From positions 806,001 through 870,000 of the forward strand of contig JANQAD010000001.1 in assembly GCA_024707205.1 (NCBI GenBank): a stretch of 64,000 nucleotides of DNA, written 5' to 3'. Every line of letters begins with the position of its first letter. Within the stretch, counting starts at the first letter, position 1. Both the position numbers and the translations under genes were made by a program. This document shows positions 19,728 through 27,857 of the stretch, in pieces. The notes under the pieces are model-generated. The model did no database searches. It worked only from the letters and a program-made list of their open reading frames with translations, and was not told the DNA's origin. This stretch comes from Demequina sp. (GTDB lineage Bacteria > Actinomycetota > Actinomycetes > Actinomycetales > Demequinaceae).

Positions 19728-20946
19728 CCTCCCCCGAAGCCGCGGTGACGGAGGCCTTCCGCCTGGAGCGCGGCCGCGCGGTCGCCACCTTGGTGCGGAT
19801 GCTCGGCGACATCGATGCGGCCGAGGAGGCCGTGCAGGACGCGTTCGTGCGCGCGCTCGAGGTGTGGCCACGGGATGGTGTGCCACCCAATGCGGCCGGG
19901 TGGATCGTCACCACCGCCAAGAACCGCGCGATCGACGTGGTGCGCCGCGAGGGCTCGCGCCAGTCGCGCTACGAAGGTGCGGCCCGCCTGGGTGCGGGGG
20001 TACGGAACCTGACCCGGCGTCGGGCATCGCGGAGCGCCTTGATCAGCCGCTCGAGGACGACCAGCTGCGCCTTATGTTCACCTGCTGCCACCCGGCGCTG
20101 GGGCTGGAGAGCCAGGTGGCGCTGACGCTGCGGCTCATCGCGGGCCTCGAGACCAGGGACATTGCGCGCGCGTTCCTCACGCCCGAGGCGACGATGGCGC
20201 AGCGGCTCACGCGGGCAAAGCGCAAGATCGCGGCGGCGCGCATCCCGTACCGCGTCCCCTCTGCGGAGGAGCTTCCCGAGCGCGTTGGGGCCGTGCTCGC
20301 CGTGCTGTATCTGGTGTTCAACCAGGGGTATGGCGAGGCGCGCACGGACGTTCCGGATCTGTCGCGAGAGGCGATTCGGCTGACAAGGGCCCTGGTAGAT
20401 CTGCTCCCGGAGGAGCTGGAGGCGCAGGGCCTCTTGGCGCTTGAACTGCTCACAGAGGCCCGACGGCCTGCCCGGTTCAGCGCCGACGGCCAGATAGTGC
20501 TGCTTGCGGATCAGGACCGTTCGAAGTGGGACGGCGAACTGTCGCGGGAGGGGCGCGGGATCATCGCGGACTGCATGGTCTTGCGGCGGCCGGGACCGTA
20601 TCAACTGCAGGCGGCGATCGCGGCCGTGCACTCGATGGCGCCAAGCTTTGACCGCACCGCGTGGCCGCAGATTCTCAGCCTCTATGACGAGCTGTGGTCC
20701 CAGCAGCCCACCGCGGTGGTGGAGCTCAACCGGGCGGTGGTCGTGGCCGAGGTGGACGGGCCCGCGCGGGCGCTCAGCATCGTGGACGGGCTGCCCTTGG
20801 AGCGCTACCACCTGTGGCACGCCACGCGCGCGAATCTGTTGGCCCGCCTCGGCCGCGACGAGGAGGCGCGCGCGGCGTACTTGGCGGGCGCGGAGCTGGC
20901 GCCAACCCAAGCCGAGCGGGACTTCCTCGAAGGGCGGGCCGGGTGA
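19724..20946 (+). CDS. ECF42-type RNA polymerase sigma factor with C-terminal helical domain (frameshift near 19996)
   Basis: About 407 residues when repaired. Sigma region 2 has [20 protein letters not shown] and [20 protein letters not shown]. After the break, region 4 has [20 protein letters not shown] and [20 protein letters not shown]. The following 200 residues ([13 protein letters not shown] and so on) are the long TPR-like extension of ECF42 factors, which replaces an anti-sigma factor. The frame breaks at the G-run 19996-20000 (5; 6 restores [20 protein letters not shown]). The three DGPF neighbours confirm the group. Confidence 0.92.
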
Positions 20947-21848
20947 GCGGCCTTCCGCAGGGCCACTCCGCCGTGACCCTGGAGACGGCGCGCGCGCTAG
21001 TGGCCGAGCAGTTCCCTCAGTACGCGGACCTGGCGCTCGGCGAACCCGAGATCGGGTGGGACAACGCGATGTTTCGGCTCGGCGACAGGCTCGCGATCCG
21101 CATGCCCCGCATCGAGCCCGCGGTGGGCTCGCTGCTCAAGGAGCGCGCGTTGCTGCACCGGCTCGGCGAAGGGTGGACGTTCCCGTTCCCACGCATCGTC
21201 GCCGACGGTGCGCCCGGCCAGGGCTATCCGTGGCCGTGGAGCATCATCACGTGGCTCGAGGGGGAGATCGCGGCGGTGCGTCCACTGAGCGTCGAGGGGT
21301 CCCAAGCCCTGGCAGCGGCGATCGCGCAGATCCATGAGCCCGCACCCGCCGACGCACCCTTCAATGACGAGCAGTCGATCGCGCTTCACGAGCGCGAGGC
21401 CGCGCTCCTGCCTGCCCTGGAGTCGCTCGCGGCCGTTACCGGCCCGGGTGGTGAGCGGCTGGATGCCGAGCGTGCGCTTGGCGTCTGGGAGGAGGCGCTG
21501 GCGGCAGATCCGCCTGCTCGCGCGGTGTGGGCGCACGCGGACTTGCATCCGTTCAACGTCCTCGCGGACGAGCTGGGCGGGCTCGCGGGCATCATCGACT
21601 GGGGGGACATGGCCGCCTGCGACCCTGCAGTGGACCTGGGCTTCGCTCACATGCTCACGGATGCCGCCGGCATGGCAGCCGCCCTCGCCGCGTATCGCGA
21701 GCTGCGGGAGGCAGACCCGGCCTTCGAGGCCAGGGCACGCGGCGTCGGGCTTGAACGGAGCGTGCGCCTCGCCGCCTGGCACGAGCCGCTCACAGCCGCC
21801 TGCGGATGGCGGGGCCTGGGGAGCCTCGGGTTGACGGTCTCTGCCTGA
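20943..21848 (+). CDS. APH-family phosphotransferase 1
   Basis: About 301 residues from the GTG overlapping the sigma stop. Motifs: [13 protein letters not shown] (catalytic Asp and Asn), [20 protein letters not shown] (metal site). It is a paralogue of the protein at 22484, sharing the WD(N/C)AMFRLGxxLAxRxPR and [17 protein letters not shown] blocks. Antibiotic resistance is possible but not supported by anything specific here. Confidence 0.88.
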   Translation: MSGLPQGHSAVTLETARALVAEQFPQYADLALGEPEIGWDNAMFRLGDRLAIRMPRIEPAVGSLLKERALLHRLGEGWTFPFPRIVADGAPGQGYPWPWSIITWLEGEIAAVRPLSVEGSQALAAAIAQIHEPAPADAPFNDEQSIALHEREAALLPALESLAAVTGPGGERLDAERALGVWEEALAADPPARAVWAHADLHPFNVLADELGGLAGIIDWGDMAACDPAVDLGFAHMLTDAAGMAAALAAYRELREADPAFEARARGVGLERSVRLAAWHEPLTAACGWRGLGSLGLTVSA

Positions 21849-21860
21849 TAGCGTCGGGCC

Positions 21861-22487
21861 ATGACAAGGGCGTGGCGCGTTGGGCGCGTGGTGGTTGCCC
21901 TGCTCATGCTCGCGGCCGTGACGTGGTCGATGGTGCGGGGGATCCAGGGTGGAACGTTCCAGTTCTTCAACTTCTTTGGATTCTTCACGATCCAGAACAA
22001 CCTCATCGGCGCCACGGCGCTGCTGCTCGCGTCGCGGCTGACCGGGCTGCCGAGGCCGCCGTGGCTCGAGTACCTGCGCGCGTGCGCCACGACATACCTG
22101 GTCATCGTCGTCAGCGTGTACTGGATTCTGCTGGCGCCCACTACGGAGGATCCGATCAACGAGTGGACCAACCTGGTGATGCACCTGCTGTCTGGGGTGG
22201 CGCTGCTCGTGGACTGGCTGGTTGAGGGGCCGCGAGCGCGGCTGCCGCTCCGGAACGTGTGGATCGTGATGGCGTATCCCACCGTGTGGCTCGTGGTGGT
22301 GCTCATCCGCGGCGCCACCGACGGCTGGTTCCCCTACCCGTTCCTTGACCCGGCGAATGGCTATGCGTCGATCGTGGTGGTGATCGCAGGGATCTTCGTG
22401 GCGGGCCTTGGCGTTGGCGCCGCGCTGTTCTCGGTGACCCGCTGGCGGCTCATCACGCCGGCGGACGCGTTGATTCCAACACCGTGA
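21861..22487 (+). CDS. Pr6Pr family integral membrane protein
   Basis: 208 residues with six hydrophobic helices. It contains the family-like blocks FNFFGFFTIQNNLIGA and PLRNVWIVMAYPTVWLVVVL. Function is unknown. It sits between two APH paralogues, overlapping the second by 4 nt. A repeat copy lies in the 12-bp gap upstream (21850-21859). Confidence 0.8.
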   Translation: MTRAWRVGRVVVALLMLAAVTWSMVRGIQGGTFQFFNFFGFFTIQNNLIGATALLLASRLTGLPRPPWLEYLRACATTYLVIVVSVYWILLAPTTEDPINEWTNLVMHLLSGVALLVDWLVEGPRARLPLRNVWIVMAYPTVWLVVVLIRGATDGWFPYPFLDPANGYASIVVVIAGIFVAGLGVGAALFSVTRWRLITPADALIPTP

Positions 22488-23389
22488 GCTTCGACACCGT
22501 CCCTCCCCCGGCGCACTCGTCCATCTCTGTGGCGGCGGCCCGGGCGCTCGTCGACGAGCAGGCGCCCGAGTACTCACACCTCCCCCTCGGTCAGCACTTT
22601 GAGGGCTGGGACTGCGCGATGTTCCGGCTGGGAGGCCTGCTCGCCGTGCGGCTCCCGCGCACCGAGCACGCCGTCCGCTTTCTGCTCGCTGAGACCGAGT
22701 GGGTGCCGCGGCTGTCGCTCGGCTGGAGCTTTCCCTTCCCGCACTTTCCGTTCGTCGGCGAGCCCGGCGCCGGCTTCCCTTTCCCGTGGGCGATCGTCTC
22801 CTGGCTGCCTGGCGACATGGCCGTTGACGTGCCCCTACTCGCCTCAGAGGGCCCGACGCTGGGGCTGGCTCTCGCGGAGGTGCACCAGTTGGCGCCGGCT
22901 GAGGCCCCGATGAATGTGGAGCAGTCGGTGCCGATGCGCTCGCGGGATCTCAAGGTGCGGGAGCGTCTCGTGACGGTTGCCGCGCTTGCGCTTGGGCCGC
23001 TCGATGTTGCAGCTGCCGAAGCGCTGTGGGAAGAGGCGCTCGCGGCGCCGGAACCCGGGCGTGAGGAGTTCGTGTGGTCGCATGCGGATCTGCATGGCGC
23101 GAACGTGCTGTCGCTCGATGGCCACTTTGGCGGGATCGCGGACTGGGGCTCCATGGCCGCCTGCGACCCGGCGGTGGATCTTGGGTTCGCCTACACACTG
23201 ATGCCGGGCGAGGGAGTGGCGGCGGCGCTTTCGGCCTATGGGGAGGCGACGGGGCGAGTGGACGGGGCGTTCGTGGCGCGGGCCCGCGGAATAGGGCTCG
23301 CAAAGTCCCTTGGCGTGACGCTGTCCCCGCGGCCGGAGACGCGGGCCATGGGGTGGCGGGGACTTCAGGCGCTGGGGCTGGTGCGCTAG
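22484..23389 (+). CDS. APH-family phosphotransferase 2
   Basis: About 301 residues, GTG start overlapping the previous gene. Motifs VWSHADLHGANVL and [20 protein letters not shown] correspond to the catalytic and metal-binding loops; the DxD-like Asp is in ADWGS. It is paralogous to the protein at 20943. The substrate is unknown. Confidence 0.87.
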   Translation: MSFDTVPPPAHSSISVAAARALVDEQAPEYSHLPLGQHFEGWDCAMFRLGGLLAVRLPRTEHAVRFLLAETEWVPRLSLGWSFPFPHFPFVGEPGAGFPFPWAIVSWLPGDMAVDVPLLASEGPTLGLALAEVHQLAPAEAPMNVEQSVPMRSRDLKVRERLVTVAALALGPLDVAAAEALWEEALAAPEPGREEFVWSHADLHGANVLSLDGHFGGIADWGSMAACDPAVDLGFAYTLMPGEGVAAALSAYGEATGRVDGAFVARARGIGLAKSLGVTLSPRPETRAMGWRGLQALGLVR

Positions 23390-23414
23390 GCGGTCCCCGC
23401 GCGTTGACTCAACC

Positions 23415-23963
23415 ATGAACAGCCACTTCTACTTTGGCCCCATCGTGGCCGCGGCCGGCACCGCACTGGTGCTCGGGGCCGTGGCCGTGGTGCCTCGCCG
23501 CCCCTGGCGGTGGCTGCTGTGGCTGTGCCTGGTTGCGGTGGTGGGGATGATTCTGTGGCTCACGCTGTGGCTGTCCTTCGGCGATGCGGGCGGCACCGGG
23601 CTCAACCTGACGCCGTTCCAGGAGATCCGCCGCCTGCTGGACTCACCCGGGGGGCGGCAGTACCTCAACGTCTTCGGGAACGTGGCGATGTTCGTACCGG
23701 TGGGGGCGCTGCTCGCGTGGCTGCTGCCGCGTTTGCGAGTGGTGAGCGCGACTGTTGTCAGCGTCGGGCTGTCTGTTGGTATTGAGCTCACCCAACTGGG
23801 CCTTGGGCGCGTTGGCGACATTGACGACGTGATCCTCAACGCGGCCGGCGCGCTGCTGGGCGCGAGCCTGGCGGTGACGTGGCGGGCGGTCGTGGCGGGG
23901 CGCGCGGCTGACTACGATGAAGCGCGGGCCTCTAGCTCAGTTGGTAGAGCAGCGGACTTTTAA
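23415..23963 (+). CDS. VanZ-like membrane protein whose 3' end overlaps tRNA-Lys
   Basis: 182 residues with four or five hydrophobic segments. The VanZ-type signature LNLTPFQEIRRLL, YLNVFGNVAMFVPVGALLAW and GVGIELTQLGLGRVGDIDDV-like blocks are present. VanZ homologues are linked to glycopeptide tolerance in some bacteria, but most have no known role. The frame has no stop before the tRNA gene. It runs 38 nt into it and stops at 23961-23963. Confidence 0.82.
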   Translation: MNSHFYFGPIVAAAGTALVLGAVAVVPRRPWRWLLWLCLVAVVGMILWLTLWLSFGDAGGTGLNLTPFQEIRRLLDSPGGRQYLNVFGNVAMFVPVGALLAWLLPRLRVVSATVVSVGLSVGIELTQLGLGRVGDIDDVILNAAGALLGASLAVTWRAVVAGRAADYDEARASSSVGRAADF

Positions 23964-23998
23964 TCCGCGGGTCGTGGGTTCGAGCCCCACGGGGCCCA
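23926..23998 (+). tRNA. tRNA-Lys (anticodon UUU)
   Basis: Acceptor arm GGGCCTC pairs with GGGGCCC. The D-arm starts AGCTCAGTTGG, the anticodon loop CTTTTAA lies in stem GGACT/AATCC-type pairing, and the T-arm GTGGGTTCGAGCCCCAC is canonical. CCA is not encoded. The 3' end is followed by the accessory island, so it is a probable attachment site. Confidence 0.97.
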
Positions 23999-24097
23999 CC
24001 TGGTAGATCACTGAATGGTGGTCGCTACACGGGTGTGGTTTGAGGGAAATCCCGTCCAAAACCCGTCCGAGCGCTCACAGCGCGTAGTCTCGCGGGC

Positions 24098-24769
24098 ATG
24101 ACCGACCCCGCCAAGAACGGCGTCCCCGACGAACTCAGTGTCGAGGAGTTACTCCGATCCTCCGATCACAAGATCGCAGCTGAGCGGCTGCTGCTCGAAG
24201 CCGCAGCAAACAACATCAAGCGGCTCCAGGGGCATGAAGACGAGCCTTTGCGGTGGTTCGCGGACCTAAAGTTCTTCATCCTCCAGGTCGACTTCGACAT
24301 CACGACGCTCATCGCGGCTCTACTTCGGCATCCAAACAGTCGCCTGACAATGGAGAAGTTCGTCGCGCTTCTTGTCTTTGAGACAGAGTCCGACGTGGGC
24401 AAAATCGCGAACGGCCTCCAACGGTCTCTGCGCAACCCCGATGCTGTCACCGCCAAGAACTTTGACGGCGCGAAGGTCACCGCCGCGCTCGATGACTTCA
24501 AGGTGGCGCTACGGCCCTTGCGAGACGACACCGGGCTGAGGGAGAGGCTCGGCATTGTGCGCAACACCATGGCCGGTCACGTCTGGGACGGAAAGGGCAC
24601 TCGGGTGAACGGCTCTGCTCTGTGGGCTCTCTCCAGGCCCGCGAATGGAGAGACGCCGGACGCCGTGCTGCGAGACGAATTCGTGAAAGCCGCGCTTACG
24701 CTCACCAGAGCGCTCGGCGCTCTTGCCGCTGATCTGGAAGACGGCTTCTCGGTCGCAACGCATGCGTAG
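24098..24769 (+). CDS. Island protein of unknown function with HEPN-like R-N-x4-H motif
   Basis: 223 residues, mainly helical, no signal peptide. RNTMAGH at residues 155-161 (Arg155, Asn156, His161) fits the Rx4-6H pattern of HEPN ribonucleases, where the residue after Arg is often polar. The surrounding helices (LRPLRDDTGLRERLGIV before, VNGSALWALSRP after) are compatible with but do not prove a HEPN fold. It is the first gene after tRNA-Lys and stands alone. Confidence 0.6.
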   Translation: MTDPAKNGVPDELSVEELLRSSDHKIAAERLLLEAAANNIKRLQGHEDEPLRWFADLKFFILQVDFDITTLIAALLRHPNSRLTMEKFVALLVFETESDVGKIANGLQRSLRNPDAVTAKNFDGAKVTAALDDFKVALRPLRDDTGLRERLGIVRNTMAGHVWDGKGTRVNGSALWALSRPANGETPDAVLRDEFVKAALTLTRALGALAADLEDGFSVATHA

Positions 24770-24836
24770 GGCGCCCGGGCGTAGGCCTTGGAGATTGCGT
24801 CGCGATGCCGCCGACGCGGTCGCAACAACTATCCGG

Positions 24837-25583
24837 CTAGGGAGCGGGCGAGGTCAGGCTCTTGATGTACTCGGCGTCGACCTTGATTCCGAGCTCGTTC
24901 GGCGTGGGAAACTCGTAGTCGTCTGCAACGGTCAGATCACACTTGCTGATGTACATCTCTTGTATGGCGCGCACCGTCTCGGAAGAGTTGACGCTCAGAC
25001 TGATTGCCTTGAACTCGTCGATGAGGGCCTTCCGCTCGTCAGCAACCCCGCTGTGCTTGTCCGCCCAGTGGGAGTTCCAAAGATCGGTACGCGCATCAAG
25101 CGCGGAGTCCCACTCGGCGGAGTCAAACTCAACGCCGTCTAGGCTCGGGCCGTTCTTATCCACAAATGCGTCGGTCTCACGATATGCAGCCTTGTACTCG
25201 TCAGAAAAATACGACGACTGTGCGGCAAGCATGGTCGCAAACATGATCTGGCGAATCTCAAAGCCCTGTTCTTGAATCGGGTCATCTCCATACGGCTCGA
25301 CGTAGCGCGAACACATGGCCGCTTGAGCATCATCGAGCGCAGAGGCCACCGCCGCGTCAGCAGATGCCGCGGTCGAAGGTAGCGCCAAGCCCGTGTCCGA
25401 GTTGCCGTCCGTCAAGATAAGCTCGCCGGTCAACGAGTCAGTCTCCGCGTCGAGCGTGTACGCCGCTCCCGAATTGACCGTCCACTGCCAACCGGCCCCG
25501 ATGTCGGGAGTTTGGTTAGCGGAGCAGCCCGAACATAGGAGTACGAGCAAGACAGCGGCGACGGCGGTGCGGGGTAGCAACAT
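24837..25583 (-). CDS. Island lipoprotein of unknown function
   Basis: 248 residues. A signal peptide with lipobox LCSGC (Cys about residue 20) predicts lipid anchoring on the outer face of the membrane. The mature part is acidic with three further Cys and no recognised domain. Codon use is less GC-biased than in flanking genes, as in the rest of the island. Confidence 0.75.
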   Translation of the reverse strand: MLLPRTAVAAVLLVLLCSGCSANQTPDIGAGWQWTVNSGAAYTLDAETDSLTGELILTDGNSDTGLALPSTAASADAAVASALDDAQAAMCSRYVEPYGDDPIQEQGFEIRQIMFATMLAAQSSYFSDEYKAAYRETDAFVDKNGPSLDGVEFDSAEWDSALDARTDLWNSHWADKHSGVADERKALIDEFKAISLSVNSSETVRAIQEMYISKCDLTVADDYEFPTPNELGIKVDAEYIKSLTSPAP

Positions 25584-25661
25584 GGCGACACTCTAGTGTC
25601 TTGGTTGCGCCTACGACCGGGTAGAGTGCGCAACCACACAGGCGCTTGCGGCCGCGTCGGA

Positions 25662-25919
25662 TTAGCGCTGCGCAGCCAACCTCTTCGAGATTTCGTCCCG
25701 GTCGCTGTCGTAGTTCGTGACGTAGAGGTGTGAGTAGATCGTGTCCGTGGTGACGAGGGAGGCGTGCCCCATCCACCGGCTCACCTCGTAGGGCGCGCTG
25801 CCAACGGACAGCATGGGGCTTGCGTACGTGTGCCGTATGTCACGGAACCGCATCTCTGGCATGTCCAGGGCGCGCAGTGCACCTCGTGCGAGCGAGCCTT
25901 CGCTACACGTCCACGTCAC
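25662..25919 (-). pseudogene. C-terminal fragment of a tyrosine recombinase (phage-type integrase)
   Basis: About 85 residues. Only the catalytic end is kept: FRDIRHTYASPMLSVG, then VSRWMGHASLVTTDTIYSHL with the GH dipeptide and nucleophile Tyr. The residue three before the conserved Arg is Arg, not the usual His. The upstream part is replaced by the IS256-derived segment beginning near 25921. It probably belonged to the element that integrated at tRNA-Lys, 1.7 kb away. Confidence 0.85.
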
Positions 25920-25920
25920 A

Positions 25921-26344
25921 TTGGCAGAAGATCACGCCCCAGTTGCGGCGCATCTAGACCGCACCCACGCTCGAGGCTGCCGCGGACGAACTCGGCGAGC
26001 TCCACGAGCAATGGGGGCACACCTACCCGGCGATGATCAAACTGTGGCGGACCTCGTGGGAGCAGTTCGTGCCGTTCCTGGACTTTCCACCGGAGGTGCG
26101 CAACCTGATCTACACCACCAACGCTATCGGGTCCCTCAACGCCCGCTTCCGAGCGGCAGTCACGCGCCGAGGCCACTTCCCCGACGAACAGCCAGCACTG
26201 AAGGTCCTAGACCTCGCATGCTTCGCGCGCGAGAAGAACCCGAGATCAGACCGCGGCAACCCCACCGGTCAAATCAAAGACTGGAAAACAGTCCTCGACG
26301 TCCTGCTGCTGACCTACGGCGACAGGCTCTACCCCACCAACTAG
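25921..26344 (+). pseudogene. C-terminal remnant of an IS256-family (Mutator) transposase
   Basis: In frame, an ORF-like segment reads QLRRI-stop-TAPTLEAAADEL, then PPEVRNLIYTTNAIGSLNAR, RRGHFPDEQPALKVL and the stop at 26344. These are diagnostic IS256 C-terminal blocks. The in-frame TAG at about 25954 takes the place of an expected Tyr. The DDE catalytic N-terminal two thirds are missing, so it cannot transpose itself. Confidence 0.88.
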
Positions 26345-26354
26345 CCGATGCCAC

Positions 26355-26378
26355 TTACACAGAAAAACCGACAGACCC
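26355..26378 (+). mobile_element. Right inverted terminal repeat of the IS256 remnant
   Basis: TTACACAGAAAAACCGACAG followed by ACCC resembles IS256-family ends (TTACACA...GACAG...CCC, recalled). It lies 11 bp after the transposase stop, the usual distance. No left end was found. The 130 bp to the XRE gene stop show nothing recognisable. Confidence 0.7.
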
Positions 26379-26507
26379 TCGCCTGGCCCAATCGGCACAC
26401 TTCACTTCCGTGCTCCGCGTCTCCAGTGTCGAACGGCATCACGCGCGCGCCCACGTCGTCGGCCCGACCAGACACGTTGTCTGGCACCAGAGCACGGCCC
26501 CCGTCGC

Positions 26508-26780
26508 TCACTCATTTGTGTCGGACGTCGCAGTCGACAAGAGCCCATCCAACGACTCGCCCAGCGCGCTCACCAGTCGACTCAGAGTGAAGATGCCAGG
26601 GTCCTGTACGCGACGGGTCTCAATGGCGCGAATGGTCGCAATCGAGAGCGAGGCCTCCTCGGCGAGTTCCTGCTGCGTCCAGCCTCTGCGCGTCCGCCAC
26701 TCGGTGAGCCGGTCAGCCAGTCGCTCCGACTCCTCTGCACTCACGCGCGCGGACTGAGGTCGTCTGGCCATAGGATTCAT
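26508..26780 (-). CDS. XRE-family helix-turn-helix regulator, divergent from the IetA/IetS genes
   Basis: 90 residues (87 from a second ATG at 26771). The HTH is RTRRGWTQQELAEEASLSIA with TIRAIETRR as the recognition helix. It faces the AAA ATPase gene with only 48 bp between the two starts. It could control both directions. The short AT-rich gap has near-symmetric CTAG and GCGC sequence. Confidence 0.88.
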   Translation of the reverse strand: MNPMARRPQSARVSAEESERLADRLTEWRTRRGWTQQELAEEASLSIATIRAIETRRVQDPGIFTLSRLVSALGESLDGLLSTATSDTNE

Positions 26781-26828
26781 ATTACTCTAGCGCTATACAA
26801 ATAGTCCAAGTGCATGTACTATGCAGGC

Positions 26829-27809
26829 ATGGCCGGGCGTCACATCAAGGACCTCATCGCCGCGTACCGCGACCGCGATGATCTGGCCTTCCGCCGTGCA
26901 GCGAGCGCAATCATCGAAGAGGAGGAGGCGAAGAAGCACACTGCGCTGGCCCGCGACCTCCGCAAACTACTGGCGAGTGGAAGCTCCTCGGTCTCCGTGC
27001 CAGTGACGCTTGCCACCTACGTCGAACCCCCTCGGGACCGCGACAGCAATGTGGCCCTCGCCGAATCGCGCCAACCGGAGGTCCTGGGCCTGAATGACCT
27101 AGTCCTTGCAGATGATTTGCGCGCCGCCTTGGAGACCCTCGTCGCAGAGGTACCGCTTTGGCCGCTGCTCGATGTCGCCGGCGTCCCCCGGCGCAGACGC
27201 GTCCTGCTCTACGGTCCGCCAGGCAACGGCAAGTCGACCATCGCGGAGGCGTTAGCAGCCGACCTGGGTTGGCCTCTGTTCGTTGCCCGCGTTGACAGCC
27301 TCATGTCGAGTTACCTCGGCGAGACAGCGTCGAACCTGCGCAGCCTTTTCGACTTTGCAGCTAGTACTCCGGCGGTAGTGCTCCTCGACGAGTTCGATTC
27401 ACTGGGCAAACTACGCGACGACCCGTCTGACCATGGTGAACTGCGCCGCGTGGTCAATGCGACGTTGCAAATCATCGAGGAGTACCGCGGAAGGTCGCTG
27501 GTCATCGCAGCCACAAACGCTCCTGCGATTCTCGACTCCGCGCTATGGCGACGCTTTGATGAGGTCTTTGAGGTTCCACCGCCGGCACCCAACCAGACAG
27601 CGACACTGCTTGGCCGACTCTTGCAGCAATCGTTCGATACGGTCACCCTCGCGCCAGCGGCGCAACGCCTTGAGGGTCTGCCTTTCGCAGCCGTTGAACA
27701 CGCTGCCAACGGAGCCCGCCGCAACGCTTTGCTACACGGGCGCGAGGACACCACCTACGAAGACCTGCAGCGCGCCGTCGAGCGGACACTGGGTCGTCCC
27801 TGGAAGTAG
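26829..27809 (+). CDS. ietA: AAA+ ATPase, IetA-like partner of the subtilisin-like protease
   Basis: 326 residues from ATG 26829 (an in-frame ATG at 26814 adds five). A helical N-terminus (HIKDLIAAYRDRDDLAFRRA) is followed by the AAA domain: Walker A YGPPGNGKST with Lys135, Walker B VVLLDEFDSL with Asp187 and Glu188, and sensor/arginine-finger region ILDSALWRRFDEVFEVP. A 48-nt gap separates it from the S8 protease. This gene pair matches the IetA/IetS pair, described for a Ti plasmid as enhancing plasmid incompatibility and later listed among anti-phage systems (from memory). The ATPase is thought to act with or on the protease; the trigger is unknown. Confidence 0.85.
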   Translation: MAGRHIKDLIAAYRDRDDLAFRRAASAIIEEEEAKKHTALARDLRKLLASGSSSVSVPVTLATYVEPPRDRDSNVALAESRQPEVLGLNDLVLADDLRAALETLVAEVPLWPLLDVAGVPRRRRVLLYGPPGNGKSTIAEALAADLGWPLFVARVDSLMSSYLGETASNLRSLFDFAASTPAVVLLDEFDSLGKLRDDPSDHGELRRVVNATLQIIEEYRGRSLVIAATNAPAILDSALWRRFDEVFEVPPPAPNQTATLLGRLLQQSFDTVTLAPAAQRLEGLPFAAVEHAANGARRNALLHGREDTTYEDLQRAVERTLGRPWK

Positions 27810-27857
27810 TCGGCCCTGGTTAGCGCTGTCCGGCGAACGGGCCTCTACGCTCGTGTC

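Noticed and set aside
20943..23389. Aminoglycoside resistance genes
   Set aside because: The two paralogues have APH-type kinase motifs only. Nothing indicates resistance, and the family includes many metabolic kinases.
25813..26757. 314-codon plus-strand frame across the IS256 remnant
   Set aside because: It is a different frame from the transposase blocks and has no homology pattern.
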